From positions 208,441 through 272,440 of the forward strand of contig NZ_JAIUKZ010000008.1 of assembly GCF_020165985.1 (NCBI RefSeq): DNA of 64,000 bases, in the 5' to 3' direction. The DNA is from Bacillus sp. RAR_GA_16 (lineage in GTDB: Bacteria; Bacillota; Bacilli; Bacillales; Guptibacillaceae). The first letter of the stretch is position 1; each line of letters begins with the position of its first letter. Both the position numbers and the translations under genes were made by a program. The notes below the pieces were generated by a model, which was given only the letters and a program-made list of their open reading frames with translations, did not search any database and had not been told where the DNA came from. This document shows positions 34,483-44,145 of this stretch, in pieces.

Positions 34483-35986
34483 TAAGTTGCTCCTCCTTTT
34501 TATCGAAAATCGCTTCCGCTACCTGAATGGCTTTTATTAAGGCGCTCGCTTTATTTCGCGTTTCTTCCCATTCATTCTCAGGAATTGAATCTGCTACAAT
34601 TCCCGCTCCAGCTTGGACATAAGCTGTTCCATCATTGATCACCATTGTTCGAATTGCGATACATGAATCGATATTTCCATCGAATCCAATATAACCGATT
34701 GCCCCTGAATAGATGGACCGTGATGACGGTTCGAGTTCATTTAAGATTTGCATCGCACGTACTTTGGGAGCACCCGACACTGTTCCAGCAGGGAACGAGG
34801 CTACAACGGCATCTAAACTAGTGAATGGAGGAGCTAAAATCCCTGTTACTTTTGAAATGATGTGCATGACATGAGAAAAACGACCAATATCCATTAACTG
34901 TGGAACCGACACACTTCCATATTCCGCTACTCGCCCTACATCATTTCTCGCAAGGTCAACAAGCATGTAATGTTCTGCCCGCTCTTTCTCATCTTGCAAT
35001 AATTCTTCTGCGAGTTCGTTATCTTCTTGATCGGTTCTGCCTCGCTTTCTTGTACCAGCGATTGGGTCAATTTCAATCCTTCCATCCTGGACCTGAACTA
35101 ATTTCTCAGGTGAGCTTCCAATAATTTCAACATCATTCATCTTTAAATAAAACATGTATGGAGATGGATTAATGACGCGGAGAACCCGATAAAGATCCAA
35201 TCCTCCAATTGTGATATCCTTTTCAAATCGCTGTGATAATACAGCTTGAAAAACATCTCCGTCCTCAATGTAGGATTTTATTTTATTGACATCATTTAAA
35301 AATTGTTGCTTTTCATAGTTAGATTTAATTTGTGAGAAATCCACTTCATGAGACGCATCTTCGGGTAGAACCATTACTTCCGATTGGTTCGACTTCGAAG
35401 AGAGGGTCACCAGATCTTCCATCACGGAGAAAGCATTATTGTAAATTTTTTCAACATCTGCTCCTTCTTTTACCCTAGCATGATGACAAACTGTTAATCG
35501 CTTTAAATGATGGTCAAAGATGACTAGATTCTCACAAACAATGAAATGAACGAGCGGCATCTTTTCATCTCGATCAGGATGAACTGGAATTTTATCAAAT
35601 TCACTGACGGCGTCATAGCCTATATAGCCAACAGCTCCACCGTAAAAGGGAAAATCATGATCGGGAAGTTTGGGGTTTAAATAGTCGAAAAGGGCTTTTA
35701 CACCTGATTGAAAATTATTTTCCTGTAAAATTTCGTTCCCACTTGCATCAATAACGGCAAAAATGCCTTTTTGTTCAATTAAAGAATAAATTGGATCGAC
35801 GCCAATAAAGGAGTAACGTGACCACTTGGATTCCTGATCACTACTCTCTAATAGAAAGCTTGCTCGCTTGCCTATATTTTGGAATATTTGAATGGGTGTA
35901 GCCGTATCAAGAAAATACGACTTCATAATTGGGATCATGCCAAACTGTTCGGCATCCCTTTGAAAAGAAGAATAATCTGTAGTCAA
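34475..35986 (-). CDS. trpE: Anthranilate synthase component I (TrpE)
   Basis: Makes anthranilate from chorismate. The 503-residue protein has the tryptophan feedback residues FLLESSD (44-50) and RYSFIG (57-62), and the chorismate-site motifs PIAGTRKRG, SHVMHIISKVTG, FPAGTVSGAPK and QAGAGIVADS. TTG 35986 is the likely start, just after GAGAGGTGAG; an open frame to 36103 runs into the attenuator leader and is not coding. There is no trpG here: as in B. subtilis, the glutaminase is probably supplied by pabA elsewhere. Regulated by the TRAP attenuator upstream. Confidence 0.95.
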   Translation of the reverse strand: MTTDYSSFQRDAEQFGMIPIMKSYFLDTATPIQIFQNIGKRASFLLESSDQESKWSRYSFIGVDPIYSLIEQKGIFAVIDASGNEILQENNFQSGVKALFDYLNPKLPDHDFPFYGGAVGYIGYDAVSEFDKIPVHPDRDEKMPLVHFIVCENLVIFDHHLKRLTVCHHARVKEGADVEKIYNNAFSVMEDLVTLSSKSNQSEVMVLPEDASHEVDFSQIKSNYEKQQFLNDVNKIKSYIEDGDVFQAVLSQRFEKDITIGGLDLYRVLRVINPSPYMFYLKMNDVEIIGSSPEKLVQVQDGRIEIDPIAGTRKRGRTDQEDNELAEELLQDEKERAEHYMLVDLARNDVGRVAEYGSVSVPQLMDIGRFSHVMHIISKVTGILAPPFTSLDAVVASFPAGTVSGAPKVRAMQILNELEPSSRSIYSGAIGYIGFDGNIDSCIAIRTMVINDGTAYVQAGAGIVADSIPENEWEETRNKASALIKAIQVAEAIFDKKEEQLNV

Positions 35987-36115
35987 CTTTCTCACCTCTC
36001 CATGTTTCGTTATGGAGAATGGAAAATTGAGTATTCCGAGGATTGAAAATAAAGAGGTATAACAAATAACAGACGTCAATCGTCTGATTGTTACATATTC
36101 CATAAAAGGGTATAT

Positions 36116-36143
36116 AAAAACCCCCTGAATAACCTCAGGGGGT
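36116..36143 (-). terminator. trp leader attenuator terminator
   Basis: ACCCCCTGA / TCAGGGGGT stem with a 6-nt loop followed by T5 on the minus strand, about 130 bases before trpE. The competing antiterminator is visible: CUUAGAGGG, which includes the last TRAP triplet, can pair with CCCCCUGAG of the terminator's 5' arm (8 of 9 pairs). Confidence 0.85.
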
Positions 36144-36159
36144 GTATAGACGTATCCCT

Positions 36160-36206
36160 CTAAGCTCTCCTCAACTCAACTATCCTATTCTCAGCTCTCT
36201 CAACTC
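36160..36206 (-). promoter_or_regulatory. TRAP-binding site of the trp leader
   Basis: Ten (G/U)AG triplets in 47 bases on the minus strand, nearly all separated by two bases (order GAG, GAG, GAG, GAG, UAG, UAG, GAG, GAG, GAG, UAG); two more lie at 36223-36233. This is the signature of a site for the 11-mer TRAP, encoded by mtrB at 43902-44123. Tryptophan-loaded TRAP would mask the antiterminator and let the terminator form. Confidence 0.85.
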
Positions 36207-36243
36207 TTAATACCTGATATTGCCTCTGCTCTAACTTATTTCT

Positions 36244-36272
36244 ATCCTAGTATGACCAAATAAATTTGTCAA
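36244..36272 (-). promoter_or_regulatory. SigA promoter of trpEDCFBA
   Basis: Minus-strand perfect TTGACA, 17-bp spacer and TAGGAT. The -35 box overlaps the aroH stop codon, so the trp genes have an internal promoter inside the aromatic supraoperon; transcription would start near 36237, just before the TRAP triplets. Confidence 0.75.
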
Positions 36273-36631
36273 CTTGCAAGGTCTGGACGAAGGGCCACAG
36301 CCTTCTCCAAATAAACATGGTTGATTTTATCCTGGTCACTTGTTGTATTCACAGTCATTAACAAGCGTATACACAGTGGTAACGCTCCCTGAACAGGGAT
36401 TTCCGATGAGCAAAGCAACGGAACATTTGACCAGCCTTTAAATGCCCGAACTGCTTCAGCAGGAAAGACAGCATCTAAATCATTCGTCATTGTAAACTGA
36501 ATGGACGCCACCATAGCAGGATCGATTCCATTGTGTTTGATTAATTCTTCTAGTAAAGTTGTCGTTGCACGAATAATTTCGTCTTTTTCATTTAGGTTAA
36601 CTGTTGTTGCTCCTCTAATACCTCGAATCAA
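36269..36631 (-). CDS. aroH: Chorismate mutase, AroH type
   Basis: Converts chorismate to prephenate. The 120-residue monofunctional enzyme starts at TTG 36631 (MIRGIRGATTV), overlapping the aroB stop as TTGA, with GGGAG nine bases upstream. Conserved residues are Arg6, the FPAEAVRAFKGW segment (about 58-69), CIRLLMTV and the C-terminal HVYLEKAVALRPDL, where Tyr and Arg contact substrate. Links the chorismate genes to tyrA/hisC. Confidence 0.95.
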   Translation of the reverse strand: MIRGIRGATTVNLNEKDEIIRATTTLLEELIKHNGIDPAMVASIQFTMTNDLDAVFPAEAVRAFKGWSNVPLLCSSEIPVQGALPLCIRLLMTVNTTSDQDKINHVYLEKAVALRPDLAS

Positions 36632-37704
36632 TGTGTGCCGCTCCCTTCTATACAAGATCGAAGCAGTTCAAGGGCAGAGTCATCCTCTACCGTCACCTTA
36701 ACAGGCTGACCGATTTTCTTTAACAAAACAAACTGCAGTGTTTTGTTTTCTGCTTTTTTGTCTTTCTTCATGCGGTCAATTAATTTGTTAGCTCTAAGCT
36801 CTTTCGGTACTTTAGTAGGAAGGCCAATTTCTTGAAACCATTTCGTTATTTCATCCATACGAAACGTGGTTTGAAAATATTCCTCACTTAACTTGAGGGC
36901 ATAGATCATGCCAATAGCGACCGCTTCTCCATGAGTCATTTTTCCATAACCAAGCTCTGATTCAATTGCATGACCAAGCGTATGTCCAAAATTCAAATAA
37001 GCTCTAATTCCTTTTTCACGCTCATCTTCTTTTACGATCGCACCTTTCACACTAATGCCCTTCTTAATAATGAATTGAAGCTCTTCATCAGTGTAATCCT
37101 GGACTGGTTTCCCTCTCTGCATAAGCCAGTTCAGAAACGACTCATCATGAATAAGTGCATGCTTAATGACTTCACTAAAGCCTGAACGCCATTCACGACC
37201 AGGAAGAGTTCTTAAACACTCTGTATCAAATATAACGGCCGACGGCTGATGAAAAGCACCAATTAAATTCTTACCTACTTCATGGTTTATCCCGGTCTTC
37301 CCACCCACACTAGAATCATGAGCTAATAGCGTAGTAGGAATCTGGATAAAGTCAATACCTCTCATATATGTAGCGGCAGCAAAGCCGGCTAGATCGCCTA
37401 CAACCCCACCTCCAAGTGCAATGATGCAGGCTTTTCGATCTAATTCGGCTTCAAGTAATGCCGTCATCACCTGATGGTACATGGGAAAAGATTTCGATCC
37501 TTCTCCAGAAGGCGCTACAAAAGTTGGGATGTTCTCATGCCCTTGAATAGATGGTAAATATCTTGCTGCCACCGCTTCATCTGTAATAATGAAAAAGCTT
37601 GAATATGAAGCATAATCAACCAGCTCTCTCCATTTGTTTCGAATTCCAGTACCGATATAGACTGAATAACTGCCGCTGCTTGTATCTATTGATAAACGAT
37701 TCAT
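36628..37704 (-). CDS. aroB: 3-dehydroquinate synthase
   Basis: Second step of the shikimate pathway, NAD- and metal-dependent. The 358-residue protein has GGGVVGDLAGFAAATYMRG (about 98-116), TTLLAHDSSVGGKTGIN, and the metal ligands in KHALIHDE, FGHTLGHAIE and HGEAVAIGM. Starts two bases after the aroC stop. Confidence 0.97.
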   Translation of the reverse strand: MNRLSIDTSSGSYSVYIGTGIRNKWRELVDYASYSSFFIITDEAVAARYLPSIQGHENIPTFVAPSGEGSKSFPMYHQVMTALLEAELDRKACIIALGGGVVGDLAGFAAATYMRGIDFIQIPTTLLAHDSSVGGKTGINHEVGKNLIGAFHQPSAVIFDTECLRTLPGREWRSGFSEVIKHALIHDESFLNWLMQRGKPVQDYTDEELQFIIKKGISVKGAIVKEDEREKGIRAYLNFGHTLGHAIESELGYGKMTHGEAVAIGMIYALKLSEEYFQTTFRMDEITKWFQEIGLPTKVPKELRANKLIDRMKKDKKAENKTLQFVLLKKIGQPVKVTVEDDSALELLRSCIEGSGTH

Positions 37705-37706
37705 TT

Positions 37707-38879
37707 CTAAAACTCCCGGCTATATGTCCTGTAGCGATCAAGGGTCTCAGCAATTTCTTCGATACGGTCATGACCAAATTTATCAAGAATGGAGCAAGCA
37801 ACTTCCCATGCCACCACATTCTCAGCCACCACACTTGCTGCCGGTACGGCACAGCTGTCAGATCGTTCAATGCTTGCCTGGAATGGTTCTTTCGAATCAA
37901 TATCTACACTTTGAAGGGGTTTATAAAGAGTTGGAATTGGTTTCATGACCCCTTTGACAACAATTGGCATTCCAGTCGTCATGCCACCCTCAAAACCTCC
38001 AAGTCGATTCGTTTTTCGGGTATATCCTTCTGACTCGGACCATTGAATTTCATCATGAACTTCACTACCTGGCTTTCTAGCCGCTTCAAAGCCTATTCCA
38101 AACTCTACACCTTTAAAAGCATTGATACTCATTACAGCTCCTGCAATTTTGGCATCAAGCTTACGATCATAGTGAACATGACTTCCAAGACCTACAGGTA
38201 GCCCCTCTACGATGACTTCTACGATCCCTCCAATTGAATCACCATTCTTCTTAGCATCATCAATGGCTTCCATCATTTTATTACCCGCTTCTTCATCTAA
38301 ACTACGAACTGGTGATTGTTCTGACACTCGCTGAACCTCTTCAAGAGACAAACCACCATCATATTGGCTTTCTATGCCACCAATCATACGCACATGTCCT
38401 GCAACTTGAATACCAAGCGTTTTTAGTAGCTTTTTAGCAACTGCACCCGCAGCTACTCTTACCGTCGTTTCTCTTGCAGACGATCGCTCTAGCACATTTC
38501 TCATATCACGATGATTGTATTTAATCGCGCCATTTAAATCTGCGTGCCCTGGCCTTGGACGAGAGATTTGACGCTTCATGTTTTCTTCTTGCTCTGGTGT
38601 TAACGGCTCAGCACCCATATAATTTTTCCAGTGCGTCCAGTCTTTATTTTCTACAACAAGCGCAATAGGAGCACCTGTCGTTTTCGCATGGCGTACACCA
38701 CTTAGTATTTGAACTTGATCCTTCTCAATCTGCATACGGCGACCTCGCCCGTATCCAAGTTGGCGCCTCGCAAGTTCCGTATTAACATCTTCTGCTAATA
38801 GCTCAAGACCAGAAGGCAGTCCTTCTAGTATTGTTGTAAGCTGCGGGCCATGTGATTCTCCTGCTGTTAAGTATCTCAT
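37707..38879 (-). CDS. aroC: Chorismate synthase
   Basis: Last common step to chorismate, reduced-flavin dependent; called aroF in B. subtilis. The 390-residue protein has GESHGPQL (7-14), [31 protein letters not shown] and the C-terminal [18 protein letters not shown] 38879 lies seven bases after GGAGGA. First gene of the aromatic supraoperon. In B. subtilis cheR precedes it; here that place is taken by an amidase gene on the other strand. Confidence 0.97.
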   Translation of the reverse strand: MRYLTAGESHGPQLTTILEGLPSGLELLAEDVNTELARRQLGYGRGRRMQIEKDQVQILSGVRHAKTTGAPIALVVENKDWTHWKNYMGAEPLTPEQEENMKRQISRPRPGHADLNGAIKYNHRDMRNVLERSSARETTVRVAAGAVAKKLLKTLGIQVAGHVRMIGGIESQYDGGLSLEEVQRVSEQSPVRSLDEEAGNKMMEAIDDAKKNGDSIGGIVEVIVEGLPVGLGSHVHYDRKLDAKIAGAVMSINAFKGVEFGIGFEAARKPGSEVHDEIQWSESEGYTRKTNRLGGFEGGMTTGMPIVVKGVMKPIPTLYKPLQSVDIDSKEPFQASIERSDSCAVPAASVVAENVVAWEVACSILDKFGHDRIEEIAETLDRYRTYSREF

Positions 38880-38918
38880 CTCGATCTCCTCCATTATGCT
38901 TTGGCGCTTTTACGTACT

Positions 38919-38948
38919 ACTATATCACACCATATAAAATTCGTGTAA
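38919..38948 (-). promoter_or_regulatory. Probable SigA promoter of the aromatic supraoperon
   Basis: Minus-strand TTACAC, 18-bp spacer and TATAGT, about 40 bases before aroC. Confidence 0.5.
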
Positions 38949-39107
38949 GTATTTTTAACTTTTTCCATGATGGTTGGGCATATCCTATCACAATTTAACT
39001 AAAAAAACACAAAATTTTTATTCTTTTCTTGCTCATACCTCGATTGCGTCATTGGCCATCTTTCGTTAATGTTGAAGATATAAACCTTCAAACAAGGAAG
39101 TGTCTCG

Positions 39108-40525
39108 ATGAAAATCACAAACCTCACCGCTCAATCAATGGCAAAAAAAATAAAAGCAAAAGAACTTTCACCTGTCGATGTTGTTCAAAGTCATCTCGAT
39201 CAAATAAAACGTGTCAATCCTAAGCTAAACTTATTTATCACTGTATTTGAAGAAGAAGCCTTAAAAGACGCCAAAGTAGCAGAGGAAGAACTTATGAAAA
39301 AGGCGTACGCGGCCCTTTGCACGGGGTGCCCATCGCATTAAAAGACCTTACGTCAGTAGCCGGGCGTCGCACAACCTTTGGATCTCCGCTATTTGAAAAC
39401 CATATTTCCGATTCAGAACCGACGATTGTTACAAGAATTCGAAACGCAGGCGCAATCATTATTGGAAAAACAAACACGCCTGAATTTGGACATAAAGGTA
39501 CCACAGATAACCTCATCGCTGGGCCTACGAAGAATCCATGGGACTTCTCACGTACTGCTGGAGGCTCAAGTGGCGGGTCGGCTGCTGCAGTAGCAAGTAA
39601 GTGTGTCCCCATTGCCGAAGGAAGTGATGGAGGCGGTTCAATTCGTATTCCGTCGAGCCTCAATGGAATAGTCGGGCATAAACCTACGTTTGGTCGTGTA
39701 CCGTTTGACAGTTCTCCTCACAATCGGTTTGGTACGATTCATCCTTTTGTTCACTATGGACCAATGGCAAGATCAACCGGTGATGCTGCCCTTCTCCTTT
39801 CTGTAATGGAAGGCTATCAGCCCAGTGATCCTTTTTCAGTTCCAATCCCAAAAGAAAATTTACTTGAAGAAATGAAGTTAGGGGTAAAAGGAAAAAAGTT
39901 TGCTTTCACTGAAGACTTTGGTTTATACCCTTTTGAGCAAGAAATCTTAGGACCACTCGAAGAAGCAATCAGCCTTTTACGTGAGCAAGGGGCTATCGTA
40001 GAAAAAATTCCTTTTCAATTCGGCTTGGACCTAAAGGAATTAATTTCGTTTTTCAACAAAATGTGGTATGCCGGTTTAGCAACCGCTTATGGAGTACTTT
40101 ATGATCGCTTTCCTTCACAATTCAGTCCATCTGTATCTGCCATGATTGACTCAGGTAGACAGCTTAGTGCAGTGGAATTGAGAGAAACTGAAATGAAACG
40201 AACGATCATTTGGAACACGCTTCAAAAAGAACTAGATCATTATGACGCTATTCTATCACCTGTTGTTGGTGTAACGGCTTTTTCACACCAAATTGACGGT
40301 CCGAATACGATAAGCGGAAAAGCCACAGCCCCGATATCCGATTGGATGATGACACAGCTATATAATTGTACCGGGCACCCGGCGATATCAATCCCAGTCG
40401 GAACAGCGCAATCTGGCTTACCGGTAGGTCTTCAGGCTGCGACCGGCAAATTCAACGATCGTTTATTGTTTCGCATTGCCCACACACTTGAAAGAGAGAA
40501 AGGTTTTCATTTCCCAAACATCTAA
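39108..40525 (+). pseudogene. Amidase-signature family hydrolase, disrupted by a one-base frameshift
   Basis: Two frames together make one full-length amidase of about 472 residues. Frame one (39108-39341) gives the N-terminal helices up to EEELMKK; frame two (open from about 39299 to 40525) continues GVRGPLHGVPIALKDLT and holds the catalytic Lys in ALKDLT, the cis-Ser in GGSSGGSAAAV and the nucleophile Ser in GSDGGGSIRIPSS. The switch is at a run of five A (39297-39301): one extra A would restore MKKGVRGPLHG. It is thus a pseudogene, a slippage switch or a sequencing error. AAGGAAG precedes the ATG. Substrate unknown; the family includes amidases and cyclic-dimer hydrolases. Absent from this locus in B. 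subtilis. Confidence 0.8.
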
Positions 40526-40557
40526 ACAACTCTTCTCTGTTTCCTTGAATGAAAGAA

Positions 40558-40587
40558 AAAAGAGCCAGACGGTTGTCTGGCTCTTTT
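40558..40587. terminator. Bidirectional terminator between the amidase gene and ndk
   Basis: AAAAGAGCCAGAC / GTCTGGCTCTTTT, a perfect 13-bp stem with a GGTT loop and A/T runs on both sides, between two convergent genes. Confidence 0.9.
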
Positions 40588-40616
40588 ATCGAAGCGCTTT
40601 CATTTGTTATTAAAAT

Positions 40617-41060
40617 TTAAACCCACTTAGAAATGGTTTTTGAGTACTCGTTTAATTCTGCTTCGTTAAAAAACAAACCGATTTCTCGTTCCGCACTTTC
40701 AGGTGAATCCGATCCGTGAATAACGTTCATGCTTACTTGAACACCGTAGTCCCCTCGAATGGTACCAGGATTAGCATCTTTTGGATTTGTTGCTCCCATC
40801 ATCGTACGAGCTGTTGAAATAACATTTTCACCTTCCCATACCATTGCAAATACAGGACCTGATGTAATGAAATCAACAAGTTCTCCAAAAAAAGGACGCT
40901 CTTTATGTTCACCATAATGAGTTTCAGCAAGGTCTTTTGAAACCGTCATCAATTTTGCCCCTACTAAATTAAAACCTTTATTCTCAAAGCGTGAGACAAT
41001 TCCACCAATTAAATTACGTTGAACACCATCAGGTTTAACCATTAGAAACGTTTTCTCCAC
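40617..41060 (-). CDS. ndk: Nucleoside diphosphate kinase
   Basis: Balances NTP and dNTP pools by phosphate transfer through a phospho-histidine. The 147-residue protein has [12 protein letters not shown] (9-20), the catalytic His115 in [16 protein letters not shown], and the nucleotide-contacting [15 protein letters not shown]. Follows hepT as in B. subtilis. Confidence 0.97.
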   Translation of the reverse strand: MEKTFLMVKPDGVQRNLIGGIVSRFENKGFNLVGAKLMTVSKDLAETHYGEHKERPFFGELVDFITSGPVFAMVWEGENVISTARTMMGATNPKDANPGTIRGDYGVQVSMNVIHGSDSPESAEREIGLFFNEAELNEYSKTISKWV

Positions 41061-41094
41061 AAAAATCTCCTCACTTTCAACACATTGTATGTAT

Positions 41095-41118
41095 AGGGCA
41101 GAAACATTTTTCTGCCCT
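41095..41118 (-). terminator. Hairpin between hepT and ndk
   Basis: AGGGCAGAAA / TTTCTGCCCT (9-10 bp, loop CATT), 44 bases beyond the hepT stop. No T run follows on the minus strand, so it may be a weak terminator or an mRNA-stabilising stem. Confidence 0.35.
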
Positions 41119-41161
41119 TCAAAATTCTATCAAATATTCGCAAAAATAACAACATTTCCTT

Positions 41162-42133
41162 TTAATGTTTTCTTTTCCCGATATATTCGGCAATTTGTTT
41201 TAGTGAAGTTCTTGCTGAAGAAGCAGGCAACTGCTCTAGTTCATAAAAAGCTTTTTGTAGGTAGCGATCGCTAATCTGTCTGGAATGTTCAATTCCACCC
41301 GATAATTTCACAATAGATAGAACTTGATCTACCTGCTCTTGAGAAGAATGAACCTCTTCTGAAAAGATTTCCATGATTTTCTGTTTTTCATTTTTCTGAT
41401 TCATCGCATAAAGGACTGGTAGCGTAATGTTTCCCTGAAGCAAGTCTCCACCCGCTGGTTTTCCGAGCTGTTTAACGGTTCCAGTATAATCAAGAATATC
41501 ATCCGTTATTTGATATGACATGCCAACGTAATAACCAAACTGCTTCAAGTGAAGCTGCTCCTCTTTTGTAGCTCCTGCTGCTACAGCCCCGAGCTCACAT
41601 GACGTTGCTATGAGCAAGGCTGTTTTTCGTTTGATTCTACGAAAATAATCACGGACATTTTGATCCCAATTAAATTGGTCTCGAATTTGCTCAATTTCCC
41701 CAATGCTCATCTCTAATATAGCGTGAGATAAAATACGATTTGCAGCTGGATCTTTTAATTCGGTTACAAGTTCAATGGCTCGGGCAAATATATAGTCTCC
41801 CGTATACATCGCTACCCGGTTATCCCATTTTGCTTTAATGGTTTTAGCTCCGCGTCTCATTTCAGCGTCATCAATGACGTCATCATGAACAAGAGAAGCC
41901 ATATGAATGAGCTCAAGCGCAACCGCGACGTTTTTCATGAGGGGCAAATTGTAATGTCCGAACTTGCCTGAAAGCAAAACGAAAACAGGACGGATTCGTT
42001 TCCCTCCAGCTTTTAATAGGTGGTTAGAAGCATCCCTAAGAACGGGATGATGAGCATTTACCGTCTGCTCCAATTCAGTTTCAATAAATGACAAGTCCTT
42101 TTTTAAAGAAGCGTATATCGTTTTTAATTTCAT
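41162..42133 (-). CDS. hepT: Heptaprenyl diphosphate synthase component II (HepT)
   Basis: Catalytic subunit that builds the C35 side chain of menaquinone-7. The 323-residue trans-prenyltransferase has GGKRIRPVF (43-51), the first Asp-rich motif DDVIDDAEMRRG (84-95) and the second, TDDILDYTG (near 210). Needs HepS, encoded two genes upstream. Conserved cluster hepS-menG-hepT-ndk. Confidence 0.96.
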   Translation of the reverse strand: MKLKTIYASLKKDLSFIETELEQTVNAHHPVLRDASNHLLKAGGKRIRPVFVLLSGKFGHYNLPLMKNVAVALELIHMASLVHDDVIDDAEMRRGAKTIKAKWDNRVAMYTGDYIFARAIELVTELKDPAANRILSHAILEMSIGEIEQIRDQFNWDQNVRDYFRRIKRKTALLIATSCELGAVAAGATKEEQLHLKQFGYYVGMSYQITDDILDYTGTVKQLGKPAGGDLLQGNITLPVLYAMNQKNEKQKIMEIFSEEVHSSQEQVDQVLSIVKLSGGIEHSRQISDRYLQKAFYELEQLPASSARTSLKQIAEYIGKRKH

Positions 42134-42154
42134 GAGATTCCACCTAACTGATTT

Positions 42155-42883
42155 TCACAAAATATCTGTTGTCGTATTAACTGGTTTAAAACCTCTGTGC
42201 ATCGCTGCAACACCACCAGAGTAAGGCTTCGTATCAACTCGGCTAAAGCCATTTTTAAAGAATAGTTGTTTTAACTCTTCTCGTCCAGGAAACGTGCTGG
42301 CTGATTCCTGAAGCCATGAATATTCATCGTAGCTCTTGGCGAACACTTTGCCAAGTACCGGCATGACGTGCTTAAAATAGCCATAATATACTTGTTTAAA
42401 AACCGGAATCGTTGGCTGACTCGTCTCCAGGCAGACAACTTGTCCTCCTGGTTTAACGACACGATACATTTCTTTAATCACCTGGTTATAATCTGGTACA
42501 TTTCTTAAACCAAAGCCAATCGTGACGTAGTCAAAAGAATTGTCTTCAAACGGTAAATTCATTGCATTGCCATGAATAAGGGTTACATTGTCTTTTTTCT
42601 TCTCATTCACTTTTACTTGACCGACTTCAAGCATGTTTTCACTAAAGTCTAGTCCTATCGCCGTTCCGCTTTCACCAACTGCGTCCGCCATTGCGATTGT
42701 CCAGTCTGCAGTGCCACAGCATACATCAAGTGCAGATGCTCCCTTTTGAACATCCATTAGTCTCATCGTATCTTTTCGCCATGCTTTATGACGTTGAAAG
42801 CTAATCACTGAATTCATTACATCATAACGTTTTGAAATCGTTTGAAACACATCGTGAACGCGTTCTTCTTTAGATGAAGCCAT
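42155..42883 (-). CDS. menG: Demethylmenaquinone methyltransferase MenG (UbiE family)
   Basis: SAM-dependent last step of menaquinone synthesis. The 242-residue protein has the family N-terminus with [21 protein letters not shown] motif [11 protein letters not shown] (about 51-61), the [11 protein letters not shown] motif and LETSQP. Lies 21 bp before hepT and four bases after hepS. Confidence 0.96.
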   Translation of the reverse strand: MASSKEERVHDVFQTISKRYDVMNSVISFQRHKAWRKDTMRLMDVQKGASALDVCCGTADWTIAMADAVGESGTAIGLDFSENMLEVGQVKVNEKKKDNVTLIHGNAMNLPFEDNSFDYVTIGFGLRNVPDYNQVIKEMYRVVKPGGQVVCLETSQPTIPVFKQVYYGYFKHVMPVLGKVFAKSYDEYSWLQESASTFPGREELKQLFFKNGFSRVDTKPYSGGVAAMHRGFKPVNTTTDIL

Positions 42884-42886
42884 GCC

Positions 42887-43714
42887 TTATCCCTCTTCCG
42901 CCATTTTCTTTTCCTGAATTCCTGTCATTCCCCAGTTATATTCGAAACGCTCCTGAAATAGCTGATGGAGTTCTGAATGCTGTTGGAGAAGTTGATCCAT
43001 CTCTTTTTTTGCATAAGCAATATAAGAATCCAGAACAATTTTCGCTTTGGACGCCTGGTTTGTTGAAAGTTTCGCACTTTTTACCGATAAGAGAGTGGAA
43101 GCAATTTTTTGCAACATACATGAACCAGATTGAATAATTCCCTGCTTTCTTTCTGTTAAAAGACGATTCATATAGAAATAATGTGAACCGAAGCTTTTCC
43201 AATTTGAAAGTCCGTAGTGCTCAGCCACTTTTCTTACCAAAATGGATTCAATCTCCTTTAGGTTCTCGAACACCGGTTCAATCGTGCTATAGTCTGTTTG
43301 GTAAAAAGACATTTTCGCTTCGTTAATTTCTTGAATGGCTTCAGAAAGTGTTCGAATAAGCTCGTTATCTTCCCATTTAGAAAGAAGGTGATAATACATG
43401 CTACTAAAATAGTCACCCGCAAGAACGGTTAACTGACGATTCTTTCGATCACTTTCATTTTCAACCTCTTCAAGTGAAATGAGCTCATGCGTATCAAGCG
43501 CGATTTGGACTAGCATAATGGAAAGAAGCGTATCTTGTTTCCTTCTATGTTCGAGCTTCGCTTGTTCTAGCATGCCATAAAACACATATAACTTCTCTTC
43601 ATCTATAACTGGAAAGTCGATAAATCGAAGTAAATATGAATGGGATAGGCGAGACTGTAGCATGTCTCGAACTCCAGCTATATTTTTATGTGTGGTTTCC
43701 TTCGGATTTGTCAT
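42887..43714 (-). CDS. hepS: Heptaprenyl diphosphate synthase component I (HepS)
   Basis: Non-catalytic partner of HepT that sets chain length. The roughly 275-residue protein has the helical segment with SIMLVQIALDTHELISLEE and RQLTVLAGDYFSSMYYHLLS typical of this family, but no Asp-rich motif. The start is uncertain: ATG 43714 has AGGGG eight bases upstream, while a TTG at 43741 and an ATG at 43732 are in frame without a good site. Confidence 0.93.
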   Translation of the reverse strand: MTNPKETTHKNIAGVRDMLQSRLSHSYLLRFIDFPVIDEEKLYVFYGMLEQAKLEHRRKQDTLLSIMLVQIALDTHELISLEEVENESDRKNRQLTVLAGDYFSSMYYHLLSKWEDNELIRTLSEAIQEINEAKMSFYQTDYSTIEPVFENLKEIESILVRKVAEHYGLSNWKSFGSHYFYMNRLLTERKQGIIQSGSCMLQKIASTLLSVKSAKLSTNQASKAKIVLDSYIAYAKKEMDQLLQQHSELHQLFQERFEYNWGMTGIQEKKMAEEG

Positions 43715-43901
43715 ATCCCATACCCCTAACATGTCTTCCAATTAGAAAATTGTGCGCCCCGCTTATAAACGGTTTCTTCTTTCGTGCACCCAAATTCGTA
43801 AAGTATCTATTATGTATTCAACCCTAGTATAGCACATTAACCTAAGAGCTAGAACGGCCCCTATTTTAAAATGAAAGAAAAGCAGGTTTCGGTGTCCTGC
43901 T

Positions 43902-44123
43902 TTACTCCTCTGTACTTATTTCACCGTGTTCTGTTTGAATAACGGCTTTCCCTCTTACCTTAACGGCAGAAGTGTGTTCCGTGAATTGGGCAATCATGAC
44001 TTCTCCCTTATCGAGTTTCTCAGAATGATGAAACCTTGTGTCAGACCCTCTAGTTAATCCAATCACGTTCACGCCATTTTCTAAAGCTTTAATGACAAAA
44101 AAATCATTGCTATCGCTTTTCAT
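43902..44123 (-). CDS. mtrB: TRAP, tryptophan RNA-binding attenuation protein
   Basis: A 73-residue protein that forms an 11-subunit ring and binds (G/U)AG repeats when loaded with tryptophan. It is unmistakable: [34 protein letters not shown] and [11 protein letters not shown], containing the Lys/Lys/Arg RNA-contact set. ATG 44123 lies eight bases after GGAG (a GTG at 44132 is less likely). Its target site is seen in front of trpE (36160-36206). Directly follows folE, as mtrA-mtrB in B. subtilis. No anti-TRAP gene is seen in the window. Confidence 0.97.
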   Translation of the reverse strand: MKSDSNDFFVIKALENGVNVIGLTRGSDTRFHHSEKLDKGEVMIAQFTEHTSAVKVRGKAVIQTEHGEISTEE

Positions 44124-44145
44124 ATCAATCACTCCGTTTAAAGGA

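Noticed and set aside
35987..36103. N-terminal extension of TrpE
   Set aside because: It reads into the attenuator leader; the TTG at 35986 with GAGAGGTGAG before it gives the normal length.
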